A stretch of DNA of 64,000 bases from Parvularcula mediterranea (lineage in GTDB: Bacteria > Pseudomonadota > Alphaproteobacteria > Caulobacterales > Parvularculaceae): positions 1,063,288 to 1,127,287 of the forward strand of contig NZ_JABFCX010000003.1 in NCBI RefSeq assembly GCF_013085255.1. The letters run 5' to 3'. Shown here piece by piece: positions 50,760 to 59,148 of this stretch. The notes under the pieces are model-generated. The model searched no databases. It was given only the letters and a program-made list of their open reading frames with translations, and was not told the DNA's origin. Numbering within the stretch: the stretch's first letter is position 1; each line of letters starts with the position of its first letter. Both the position numbers and the translations under genes were made by a program.

Positions 50760-51465
50760 GAGGGGAATGATGGCGGCGCTTTTCGCCCTCGCAGCAGGGC
50801 CCGCTGGCGCACAGGACCTCGATAGGGCGGCTATCGACCAGGCGGTCGAGGACGCGCTTCCCGAGGTCACAAGCTTCGCTGCCGAGGTTGCGGAGCAGGC
50901 CGAGGCCTATGCGGCAGAAGCGCGGATGCTGAAGGATGACGTCTTCGGCCGCGGCGCACTCACTCCGGAGCTCGGGATCGCAGGCCTTGCGCCTTTCGAT
51001 CTTCCAGAACTCAGGGGAGGTGCGGAGCAAGGTGAGAAAGCCCAGGTCTACATCTTCGCCAGCCTCGGTATGCCAGACGCCAGTCTGAAGGCCTTGATCC
51101 GCGATGCCGCGAGGGCGGGTGTGCCGGTGCTCCTTCGAGGTTTCAAAGGCGGTTCTCTTGCTGAGACGGCGAAGTCGCTCCGGGCGCTCCTCGGAGAAGA
51201 GGGCGGCAGTGAGCCCCTCGGCGGTGTCCTGATCGATCCGCGCGCCTTCTCCGTTTTCGGGATCGACCGGGTCCCGGTCTTCGTCGCTGCCGCAGAGGCG
51301 CTTCCCCAATGCCGCGGCCTTGATTGCTCCGTAGGCGCACCGGCCCATGACCGTGTGGCGGGAAACATGTCCCTTAAAGCAGCTCTTCGAGTCCTTGGCG
51401 CCGAGGGCGCGTCCGCAACGCAGGCTTCAGGGTCTGCCCTGGCCCGGTTGGAGGAGGGGCCATGA
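50749..51465 (+). CDS. trbC: TrbC, F-type
   Basis: Periplasmic protein of 238 residues starting at GTG 50749 (AAGGAG upstream) inside the end of traU. Signal peptide (about 1-21), coiled region, then the TrbC_Ftype thioredoxin-like domain: V-Y-I-F-A-S-L-G-M-P near 100-109 and V-P-V-L-L-R-G-F near 124. No C-x-x-C. Confidence 0.9.
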   Translation: MSFERGMMAALFALAAGPAGAQDLDRAAIDQAVEDALPEVTSFAAEVAEQAEAYAAEARMLKDDVFGRGALTPELGIAGLAPFDLPELRGGAEQGEKAQVYIFASLGMPDASLKALIRDAARAGVPVLLRGFKGGSLAETAKSLRALLGEEGGSEPLGGVLIDPRAFSVFGIDRVPVFVAAAEALPQCRGLDCSVGAPAHDRVAGNMSLKAALRVLGAEGASATQASGSALARLEEGP

Positions 51466-53273
51466 TCGAGCGTTGCCTCTGCCCTGAGGGCCTGCTGCTT
51501 ATCGGGCTCTTTCTCGGCGGTCTCGCCCTTTGGCGCGCCAGCCATCCTCATCTCCTCGTGCAGGCTGCGATCTCCCAGTTCCTGATGGCGGCATCGCTGG
51601 CGGCCTTTGTTTGGCTCGTCCCGGCCGCGGCACAGCCCATGGACCGGGAGGAGGCAGAGATCGAGGCGGAAGACCTCGCCGAAGGTCTGGAAGACGTGCT
51701 CGAAGCAGAAACCACCGGAACAGTAGATGGCGACCGGGTTCCGGGGTTCACCACCGACGATCCTCCGGAGACGGCCTATCACGGCGATCCCTCCAGTCTC
51801 GAAAGCGATGGCTTCGCCGCCTCGCTGCTTCACGACGGAGCCCAGAGTATCCACTCCTCCATGACCTCAAGGCCCACCGTCACGCCCGAGGAACTCGCCA
51901 CATGGACGGCGAACGGCCTCGGCATCGAAGCGGATGCCACGTCCATCGTCTCTGAATATGGCGGCACCTATGGCGACTGCACCGTCACCGTGGAGGGCGG
52001 CTCGGAGGTCACCTACAGCTACAGCTGCAATGAAGGCGAGACGCTGATCGACTATCAGACCAGCTGCGACGCGGCGTTGGCGGTCAGCATTCTGGTTTCT
52101 TACGTGCACGAATGTTCCTGGACCTATCTCGACGGTGACCTGAGCTGGGAGCCGGGTACGCACTGCATCGACATCGCGGCGGAGGTGAGCTGCGGACCGC
52201 TGACCCCGGCGGGAGGCGGGTCGTGTTCACCCCCACGGGACGGCGAAAGGCCCACATGCACGGAGCGCCGCTTCCGCGCCACCTGCGACGTCCCCGAGAT
52301 CGCCGGTGTACCGGCCGTTCAGACCATGAAGGGCGATCCTGAGGACAGCTGGGATGCAAGCAGCTGCGCGTCGCACGAAGCGGACCCGAACTGCGTGCTC
52401 CTCTCCGAAGTCTGCACCGCCCCAGACGAAACCCGCCCCATCGACGGGGTGCCCGTGACAAGGGCTTGCTGGAACTGGGAGCGGACTTATCAGTGCCAAG
52501 GGCTTGGCGGCATGACATCGGATTGCGACGTGCCGCCAGAGTGCACGCTTCAACGTTCGGAGTGCCTGTCCACCGACCCGGGCACCGGCGACTGCCGGAC
52601 CTTCGAGTACACCTATCAGTGCACGGTGCCAGGATCGGAGCCTGCAGCGACCGGATATTGCGACGAGGACGTCTATTGCATCGCTGGGGATTGCAACAGT
52701 GTGACGAGGCCCCAGAACGACGAGTTCCCCGATGCGGTCTCTGCGCTCGGTGCCCTCGGATCTCTCGCGGACGATGTGGACCCCGATACCCTCGAGATCT
52801 TCCCCGGCGTCCCGGACAAATGCGACCAGATCGTCGGCGGGCTGAAAAATTGTTGCTCCAACGACGGTCTTCTCACCGACCTGGGGCTTGCGTGCTCGGC
52901 TGAAGAACGTGCGCTAGCGGATCAACAAAAGGCCGGGGTCTGCCATTATGTGGGGACCTATTGCCGGACCAAGACCCTGTTCGGGATCTGCCTCAAGAAA
53001 CGGAAGACCTTTTGCTGTTTCCAAGGGGTTCTCGCCCGGCTGATCCATGAGCAGGGGCGACCCCAGGTCGGATGGGGCTGGGGCAGCACGAAGACCCCGG
53101 ACTGCTCGGGCTTCACCGTCGCTCTCTTCCAAGCAGTCGATCTCAGCCAGATGGATTTTTCGGAATTCTACGACGATGTCCTCGCCGACTTTGCCTTGCC
53201 CGACAGCGACGCAGCAGCTGACGCCATCACCACACGGATCATTGACGCTTATGCCTGTCCTCCCAATTGCTAG
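51462..53273 (+). CDS. traN: TraN mating-pair stabilisation protein
   Basis: Outer-membrane protein of 603 residues with many Cys, as in F TraN, which contacts the recipient surface. Hydrophobic N-terminus (about 12-55) with signal features, C-terminal Cys-rich part with F-C-C-F-Q-G-V-L-A-R-L-I-H-E-Q-G-R near 512-528, the family hallmark, and K-T-P-D-C-S-G-F-T near 543. The middle region would set recipient specificity. Confidence 0.93.
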   Translation: MIERCLCPEGLLLIGLFLGGLALWRASHPHLLVQAAISQFLMAASLAAFVWLVPAAAQPMDREEAEIEAEDLAEGLEDVLEAETTGTVDGDRVPGFTTDDPPETAYHGDPSSLESDGFAASLLHDGAQSIHSSMTSRPTVTPEELATWTANGLGIEADATSIVSEYGGTYGDCTVTVEGGSEVTYSYSCNEGETLIDYQTSCDAALAVSILVSYVHECSWTYLDGDLSWEPGTHCIDIAAEVSCGPLTPAGGGSCSPPRDGERPTCTERRFRATCDVPEIAGVPAVQTMKGDPEDSWDASSCASHEADPNCVLLSEVCTAPDETRPIDGVPVTRACWNWERTYQCQGLGGMTSDCDVPPECTLQRSECLSTDPGTGDCRTFEYTYQCTVPGSEPAATGYCDEDVYCIAGDCNSVTRPQNDEFPDAVSALGALGSLADDVDPDTLEIFPGVPDKCDQIVGGLKNCCSNDGLLTDLGLACSAEERALADQQKAGVCHYVGTYCRTKTLFGICLKKRKTFCCFQGVLARLIHEQGRPQVGWGWGSTKTPDCSGFTVALFQAVDLSQMDFSEFYDDVLADFALPDSDAAADAITTRIIDAYACPPNC

Positions 53274-54045
53274 CGCTGCGCTCCTCGGCCTCGCGAGCGC
53301 GATGGCAGGCGAGGCGTCACCGCGCCAGGACCCCTTCTATTGCGCCGAGCGATCACTGGGGCGCTATTTCTACTGCGCACTGCCCCGCGAAGAGCGAAAG
53401 CCGAAGACCGAAACCGACAAACGCGTCGAGACAGGTCTCTCTGCCACAGCCGAGGTCGAAACGATTCGGGATGAGCTCGAGGAACTGCGCGCCGAAGCGG
53501 TGCTCCGTCCGACCCCGGAGAGTGTGGCGTCCTACATCCGCTTCCAGCGTGAGCAGCTCGACCGGGCCAGCACCTTTTCGGATATGTGGCGGCGTGCGCT
53601 CTGGATGGATCCGAGCCTCGACTACAATCTTGAACGACCGGCCTCGGGGTTTGCCAAACGCGCGTGGCTCGATGACCGGAAGGACGAGCGGCAACAAGCG
53701 CTCGCGGGTCTTAAGGACCGCTACGGTCTCTTCTATTTCTACGCAGCCAGCTGTTCGGCATGCCAGACTTTCTCGCCGGTGCTTCGCGGACTGGCGGATG
53801 CCCATGATCTCACCGTCAAAGCGGTGAGCACCGATGGTGGTCCGAGTGCGGCCTTCCCCGCTTGGGTGCGCGACAGCGGCCAGAAAGAGCGTCTCGGCTT
53901 CGCCGATGCGCCGGTGCCTGCCGTCATTCTCTTCGATAGCGAGACCAAGGAGGTCACTCCGGTGGCGTTCGGCGTCACGAGCCAAGCGGAACTCGAAGAG
54001 CGCCTCTTCATCCTCACCCAAAAAGAGCCGGGAGCTGATTATTGA
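53251..54045 (+). CDS. traF: TraF, thioredoxin-like pilus-assembly protein
   Basis: Periplasmic protein of 264 residues, overlapping the end of traN. Signal peptide (about 1-19), F-Y-C-A-E-R near 29, and a thioredoxin domain with L-F-Y-F-Y-A-A-S-C-S-A-C near 160-171. The intact C-S-A-C suggests redox activity, in addition to the DsbC-like gene in the same operon. Confidence 0.93.
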   Translation: MPVLPIASAALLGLASAMAGEASPRQDPFYCAERSLGRYFYCALPREERKPKTETDKRVETGLSATAEVETIRDELEELRAEAVLRPTPESVASYIRFQREQLDRASTFSDMWRRALWMDPSLDYNLERPASGFAKRAWLDDRKDERQQALAGLKDRYGLFYFYAASCSACQTFSPVLRGLADAHDLTVKAVSTDGGPSAAFPAWVRDSGQKERLGFADAPVPAVILFDSETKEVTPVAFGVTSQAELEERLFILTQKEPGADY

Positions 54046-54311
54046 TGAGCGTTTACGCCCAAAAACATGCTGACCGAAGCGAGCCCACCCGAATGGAGCA
54101 GCTCGGGCTGTCGCTGGTGGTCGAGCCCGGACGGTGGAGCGACGGCAATTCCCTTGAGAGGCGGGAGCGCCTGACAGCCCGCGTCGAGGCCTGGCTCGAA
54201 GGCTGCGAGTCCGGACAGCGCGAGGCGGGTCTTGCGCTCAGAAACAGTCTGAAGGCGGAGGGCTTCAGACTGATCGATGGATGGGGCGAACCGGTGTTCG
54301 AAGAGGAATGA
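54045..54311 (+). CDS. Small unrecognised protein of the tra operon
   Basis: Protein of 88 residues whose ATG overlaps the traF stop. Charged, without membrane segments or signal peptide; E-R-R-E-R-L-T-A-R-V-E-A-W-L-E-G-C near 39-55. Likely cytoplasmic. No F counterpart recognised. Confidence 0.5.
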   Translation: MSVYAQKHADRSEPTRMEQLGLSLVVEPGRWSDGNSLERRERLTARVEAWLEGCESGQREAGLALRNSLKAEGFRLIDGWGEPVFEEE

Positions 54312-54315
54312 CCCC

Positions 54316-55731
54316 ATGCATCTAACCCTGAAATCCGCCGTGGCGGCCTTGGCACTCGCAACGGCAAGTGCCGGGACGGCATCCGCTCAAGTCAGTGACC
54401 ACATGGACGATTTCTGGGACGATCTCGCGGTCGCAGCCAACGTGACCGGGCCCTCGGCCTTCGAAGGTCAGCGCGCGGGGTACTACACCCTCGGTAATGT
54501 CTATGTCCGTACGCCCCAGCGAAGCCTCAACCCGGTGAATGTGCAGCTTCCGGGCTACCGGGCAGGCTGCGGCGGGATCGATATCTATGGCGGCGGGTTC
54601 TCCTACGTGAACTCGGCCCAGCTCGTGGCCTTCATGAAATCCGTGGCGAACAACGCCTCGAGCTTCGCCTTTCAGGTGGCCCTCGAGACCATCAGCCCGG
54701 TGATCGCCGAGAAAGTGGGTGAGCTTCAATCCGTCGCCCAGCGGATCAACCAGTTCGCCATGAACTCCTGCGAGAGCGGACAATTGGCGGTGGCCGCCGT
54801 CTGGCCGAAATCCGATCAGGCGAGCCGGGTGATCTGCGAAGCCTCCGCCGCCCGCCGCGGCATCTATCCCGACTGGGTGGCGGCCCGCCATGGCTGCGGC
54901 TCGGAAGGGGGCAGGACCAGCGTCCTCGCCGGTGCCAGCGCTGAAGAGACCGCAAGCCTCCCCCAGAACATCAACATTGCCTGGGATGCCTTGAAGAAGC
55001 ACCCCGTCATCTCCGGCGATCGCGAGCTGATGCAGTTCCTGATGACGCTCTCCGGCACCGAAATCCTGCGTGCGGGCGCCGATGATGATGCCGCCCAGAG
55101 CTACCAGTTCCTGCCCTCCAAGATGCTGGACCCCGGGGTCATCACGGTGTTTCTCGATGGCGGCTCGGTGGACATCTATGCATGCGAGGATGACGGCACC
55201 GCCGATCGGTGCCTCGCGCCAACGACGGGCGGCGCGGTGACCATCGACGCCGCTGATGGCCTCAGGGCCCGGGTCAGCCAGATGCTCGCCGACATCATGG
55301 CAAAGGTCCGGACCCGGACGGCCCTCAATGCCGAGGAGCGGGAGTTCCTGAACGTCACCTCGCTGCCCGTCTACAAGATGATCAACGTCCACGCCGCCTA
55401 TGAGGGCGTTTTCGCCGATCAGACGATCCAGGCTTACGCCGAGATCATCGCTGTCGATCTCCTCTACGGGCTCTTCGATGACTTCGCCGAGCTTCTGTCC
55501 GAGGCCGGATCAACCGCGACCTCGGGCGATCGCGACGCAGTGGCCAACTGGCGGGTGCAGCTTCTGAAGCAGCGGGAGTTCCTGGTGCAATACCAGATCG
55601 AGAACAACGCCCGGACTGAAGTGATCGAGCAGGTGATCGCGCGGACCCAAGGGATCGAGCGGCAGCTCGCAGGCCAGCTCTCGAAGGATCTCGCCGATGC
55701 CTATCAGTTCTCTCGCAACGCAGCCTACTGA
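54316..55731 (+). CDS. traH: TraH
   Basis: Periplasmic pilus-assembly protein of 471 residues from ATG 54316. Signal peptide (about 1-23), then the TraH segment G-Y-Y-T-L-G-N-V-Y-V-R and A-G-C-G-G-I-D-I-Y-G-G-G-F-S-Y near 87-101, and a helical C-terminus. Confidence 0.95.
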   Translation: MHLTLKSAVAALALATASAGTASAQVSDHMDDFWDDLAVAANVTGPSAFEGQRAGYYTLGNVYVRTPQRSLNPVNVQLPGYRAGCGGIDIYGGGFSYVNSAQLVAFMKSVANNASSFAFQVALETISPVIAEKVGELQSVAQRINQFAMNSCESGQLAVAAVWPKSDQASRVICEASAARRGIYPDWVAARHGCGSEGGRTSVLAGASAEETASLPQNINIAWDALKKHPVISGDRELMQFLMTLSGTEILRAGADDDAAQSYQFLPSKMLDPGVITVFLDGGSVDIYACEDDGTADRCLAPTTGGAVTIDAADGLRARVSQMLADIMAKVRTRTALNAEEREFLNVTSLPVYKMINVHAAYEGVFADQTIQAYAEIIAVDLLYGLFDDFAELLSEAGSTATSGDRDAVANWRVQLLKQREFLVQYQIENNARTEVIEQVIARTQGIERQLAGQLSKDLADAYQFSRNAAY

Positions 55732-55743
55732 GGAGCGAGGCCG

Positions 55744-58695
55744 GTGGAAGTCATCACCTATGGCGGCGGCGCCTTTATCCGTGACATGTTCAATGCGGTG
55801 GCGGCGATCGTCGGGCTCGGTAGCTTCGGCTCGATCCTGAGGCTTTCGCTCCTTACCGGGCTCCTCTTCGTTCTTTTCCAGACCGCGTTCTCGATGAACT
55901 TCATGACCACCGTCAGGTGGTTCGTCGGCTCGCTGATCATCTATCTCTGTCTTCTGGTGCCCAAGGTGGAGGTCCAGGTGGTCGACCGCTTCGACCCCGG
56001 CCTGCCCGGCGCCAATGTCGAGAACGTGCCCCTGGGTCTTGCCCTCATCGCCAGCCTCACCACCACCGTCGGTGCCGAGATCACCGAGCAGACCGAGACG
56101 GCCTTCGGGCTCCCTGATGACCTTCAGTACCAGGACAACGGGTTCATCTATGGCTCGAAGATCTTCAAGGACGCGATGAGCTTCCAGGTGACCGATGCCA
56201 CCTTCGGCCAGAACCTCTCGGGCTTCATCCGGACTTGCGTTTTCTACGATCTCCTCGAGCATCGCTATTCGGTGACCGAGCTTCGGGAAACGAACGACCT
56301 CTGGGAACTTGTCACCGAGACCTATCCTCCGAACCCGGCGCGGTTCTACGAATATGTCACGGGGCCGGGCACCACCGAGGTCCGCGATTGCGAAACCGCA
56401 GCGACGGATCTCGGCGCCCTCTGGGAAGCCGAAGCGGACCGGATCGCGACGATCTACGGCAAGCAGATCGCCCCGGAAATGACCGAAGCGGCGGCCCAGG
56501 CGCTGGTCCTAGGCTCCCTCACCGATGCCCATGACTTTTTCTTGGGCTCGGCGCGGGACGCCGGTGAGCAGATCAAGCAGGCAACCCTTGGCAATTTGAT
56601 CGACAAGGCGGTGCGCGACCAAGGCGCCGAATTGGGGGCCGATGCGCTTCTCGATGCCTATAGCCAGGCGCGGACCGAAGCGGAACAGGGGAGGGCGATC
56701 AGGGAAGGGGCCCGGCTTGCTGAGCGCTGGGTGCCTCTCTTCAGGACCGTGGCAGAGACGCTCTTCTACGGCCTCTTCCCGATCCTCTTTCCGCTGTTCC
56801 TCCTGCCCGAGGTCGGCTTCCGCATGCTGAGGGGCTATGTCAGCGGCTTCGTCGTGCTGATGGCCTGGGGGCCGCTCTATGTCATCCTTCACCGGATCAT
56901 GATGGGCACCGCCAGCGCGCGCTCACTGGGCGCGGCGTACACGCCAAGTTCCGGCGAGGAGATCACCCTCGTCACCCAAAGCGGGATCGAAGCGGTTCAT
57001 GCCGACATTGCCATGATCGCGGGGTACATGACGCTGATGATCCCCTTCGTCGCCGGCGCGCTTGGCCGCGGGGCAGGGGCAGCCTTCTCCGGGCTTTCGC
57101 AGACGCTTCTCCATCCTGCACAAACCGCAGCCCAAGGCGCCGCCCGCGAGGTCTCAACCGGAAACCTGAGCCTCGGAAACACCCAATTCGACACCCACCG
57201 GTTCTCGAGCGTCGATGGCAACCGGCGGTCCACGTCCGGCTTCGTCGATACAGGAGAGATGAGCTGGAACACCTCCGAGGGCGGACGGATGCGGCGCACC
57301 GGGTCGGGCGCCTCGGTCTATGATGGCCGGAGTGCGATTTCCGCCGGGGGCACCCGTGTGGACTATTCAGGCGGGCTCGCCACGGCCCTCCAGTCCGAGG
57401 CAAGCGTTTCCCTCGAAGAGCGCGATGCAGCGGCGCAGCGTTCCTCGACGGCAGTCTCAGCGCTCGCCCACCAGATCGGCGATGTGGGTTGGCAGGTGAG
57501 CAACGGCCGGTCCTTCGAAGACGCCACCGGCTTCAGCCTCGATACGCGCGGTACCAAGAGCTTCAACGAGCTTGTGTCGAACGCCAGCCGGTTTGCGGAG
57601 CGGTTCACTGAAGGCAAGGACCAGGAGTTCGCCTTCCAAGCCTATATGCAGGCTTCGGCCTCGAAGCGTTTCGGCGTGCCCCTAGTGGGCGGGCTCAAGG
57701 CCGAAGCCGGTGCCCGCGGGTCGGCTGGGTGGTCGGCGCGCCGGGGTGAGATCTACGAAGCGGCCATGGATGCATCGCGTACGGATACGTCGGCCAAGGC
57801 CTATGACGATATCCTCCAAACCTTCGACCGCGACAGCACCTCGGAGACCTCGAGCCAGTCGTCGAACTGGCGGGAGGCCTTTGCTGCCAACCTGCAGGAG
57901 TTGAACAGCGCGTCCCAGGACCAGGAGCACTACACGGCGCGTTCCGAAGCGGCGCGGGAGCTCGCGAGCCGCGTCGAGCGGGAAGCGGCAGGGTTCACCG
58001 CGAATTGGGACAATGCCTTCCTCGAGCATATGGCGGAGCAGGACCGGGGCGATGGCCATGCCGTCGGCATGGAGGAAGCCAGCCGTCGCTGGACCTCGGG
58101 CGATCTTGATGACCGGATGTGGGTGGAGCGTGAGGCGCGAGAGTTCATCGATACGCAGGCTGATCAGCTGCTGGAGCTTCCGGAAGTCAATGGCTATGCT
58201 GGCCCTGCGAGCCTGCCCGATGCTGTCCCTTCCTCGTTCGATGACGTGCGGGCGGTAGGTGCCGATAACATGAGTGAAGCTGAGAGAAGGCGCGCTAATC
58301 CGCCTGGCGCAGAGCTATCCTCTCCTGAGTTTGACGGGCGCCGCGCCGACGCCACGGCTCGAGGAACGGCCGCTTCCGCTGATTTCAATCGCACGATGGT
58401 TGAGCGTTCGTCCGATGACGGAGAGAGGACGGGACAGCTCCGCAGGTTCACGGTTCAGTCGCGGGTTCAGGATGGGCGTGACGGCGAATGGGATGCGTTT
58501 GCGCGAAGCGAGCCTGACGATATGCCGGAGGAGTATTCGGACATTTGGAGGAAGTCGAAACGGCTGCCGGGTCTAGGAGGCGCCCCGATAGATGGCGATA
58601 GTCAGCAAGCGGATGAGAATAGGATGCCGAGAGAGCAACGGATGAGTAGCTCCGATCATTACGAGACTGGAGCTTTGCTTCTCGGGGAGGATTAA
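55744..58695 (+). CDS. traG: TraG, mating-pair stabilisation and pilus protein
   Basis: Protein of 983 residues with a GTG start (GAGGAGCGAGG upstream). N-terminal third has several membrane segments (about 15-75, 335-370, 415-445) as in F TraG; the long C-terminal part is periplasmic and charged. In F it serves pilus assembly and surface exclusion. Last gene of the rightward operon. Confidence 0.93.
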   Translation: MEVITYGGGAFIRDMFNAVAAIVGLGSFGSILRLSLLTGLLFVLFQTAFSMNFMTTVRWFVGSLIIYLCLLVPKVEVQVVDRFDPGLPGANVENVPLGLALIASLTTTVGAEITEQTETAFGLPDDLQYQDNGFIYGSKIFKDAMSFQVTDATFGQNLSGFIRTCVFYDLLEHRYSVTELRETNDLWELVTETYPPNPARFYEYVTGPGTTEVRDCETAATDLGALWEAEADRIATIYGKQIAPEMTEAAAQALVLGSLTDAHDFFLGSARDAGEQIKQATLGNLIDKAVRDQGAELGADALLDAYSQARTEAEQGRAIREGARLAERWVPLFRTVAETLFYGLFPILFPLFLLPEVGFRMLRGYVSGFVVLMAWGPLYVILHRIMMGTASARSLGAAYTPSSGEEITLVTQSGIEAVHADIAMIAGYMTLMIPFVAGALGRGAGAAFSGLSQTLLHPAQTAAQGAAREVSTGNLSLGNTQFDTHRFSSVDGNRRSTSGFVDTGEMSWNTSEGGRMRRTGSGASVYDGRSAISAGGTRVDYSGGLATALQSEASVSLEERDAAAQRSSTAVSALAHQIGDVGWQVSNGRSFEDATGFSLDTRGTKSFNELVSNASRFAERFTEGKDQEFAFQAYMQASASKRFGVPLVGGLKAEAGARGSAGWSARRGEIYEAAMDASRTDTSAKAYDDILQTFDRDSTSETSSQSSNWREAFAANLQELNSASQDQEHYTARSEAARELASRVEREAAGFTANWDNAFLEHMAEQDRGDGHAVGMEEASRRWTSGDLDDRMWVEREAREFIDTQADQLLELPEVNGYAGPASLPDAVPSSFDDVRAVGADNMSEAERRRANPPGAELSSPEFDGRRADATARGTAASADFNRTMVERSSDDGERTGQLRRFTVQSRVQDGRDGEWDAFARSEPDDMPEEYSDIWRKSKRLPGLGGAPIDGDSQQADENRMPREQRMSSSDHYETGALLLGED

Positions 58696-58704
58696 GCTGC
58701 TGGA

Positions 58705-59100
58705 TCATCGAGCGACGATGTATCGATCCGCAAGTTTGAGTTCGGCTTCATGGGCTCGCTTCACTGCAATATGAAACGCCCCGAAAAAGAAAGCTCCGAC
58801 CGCCAGCGGCAAAGTCGATCCTAACCAGAGAAGCCAGTTCGCGCTTTCGCCAGGCCCCTGAACCAGCAAAACGATTCCGCCAACCGTTGCGGATAGCGAT
58901 GCCGCTACAAAGCCCCACTTGAGAACCCAGAAGAACCACACCCATAAGATGCCATACTTCGCGTACTTCGCATTCCACGCGTAGCCGGCGTGGAGCGAGG
59001 TCTGGATCTGATCGCGAAGGACGGAATCGAAGCCGTCGGGGCTTGCGCCTAGCCGCTGCAGCCGTTCGGCTTCCTCATCGCTCTCGTGCTCTTGGGTCAT
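58705..59100 (-). CDS. Hypothetical membrane protein
   Basis: Protein of 131 residues from ATG 59100, with three hydrophobic segments (about 52-68, 70-88 and 93-115) and charged ends. It lies downstream of the relaxase on the same strand, where traD might be expected, but has no ATPase motif. No family recognised. Confidence 0.55.
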   Translation of the reverse strand: MTQEHESDEEAERLQRLGASPDGFDSVLRDQIQTSLHAGYAWNAKYAKYGILWVWFFWVLKWGFVAASLSATVGGIVLLVQGPGESANWLLWLGSTLPLAVGAFFFGAFHIAVKRAHEAELKLADRYIVAR

Positions 59101-59148
59101 AATCTTGCCTACCACATCAGGCGATGAAAACAAAACCGGAACGCCTTT

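Noticed and set aside
54322-55392. 356-residue leftward frame over traH
   Set aside because: Antisense to a recognised traH with signal peptide; no motif.
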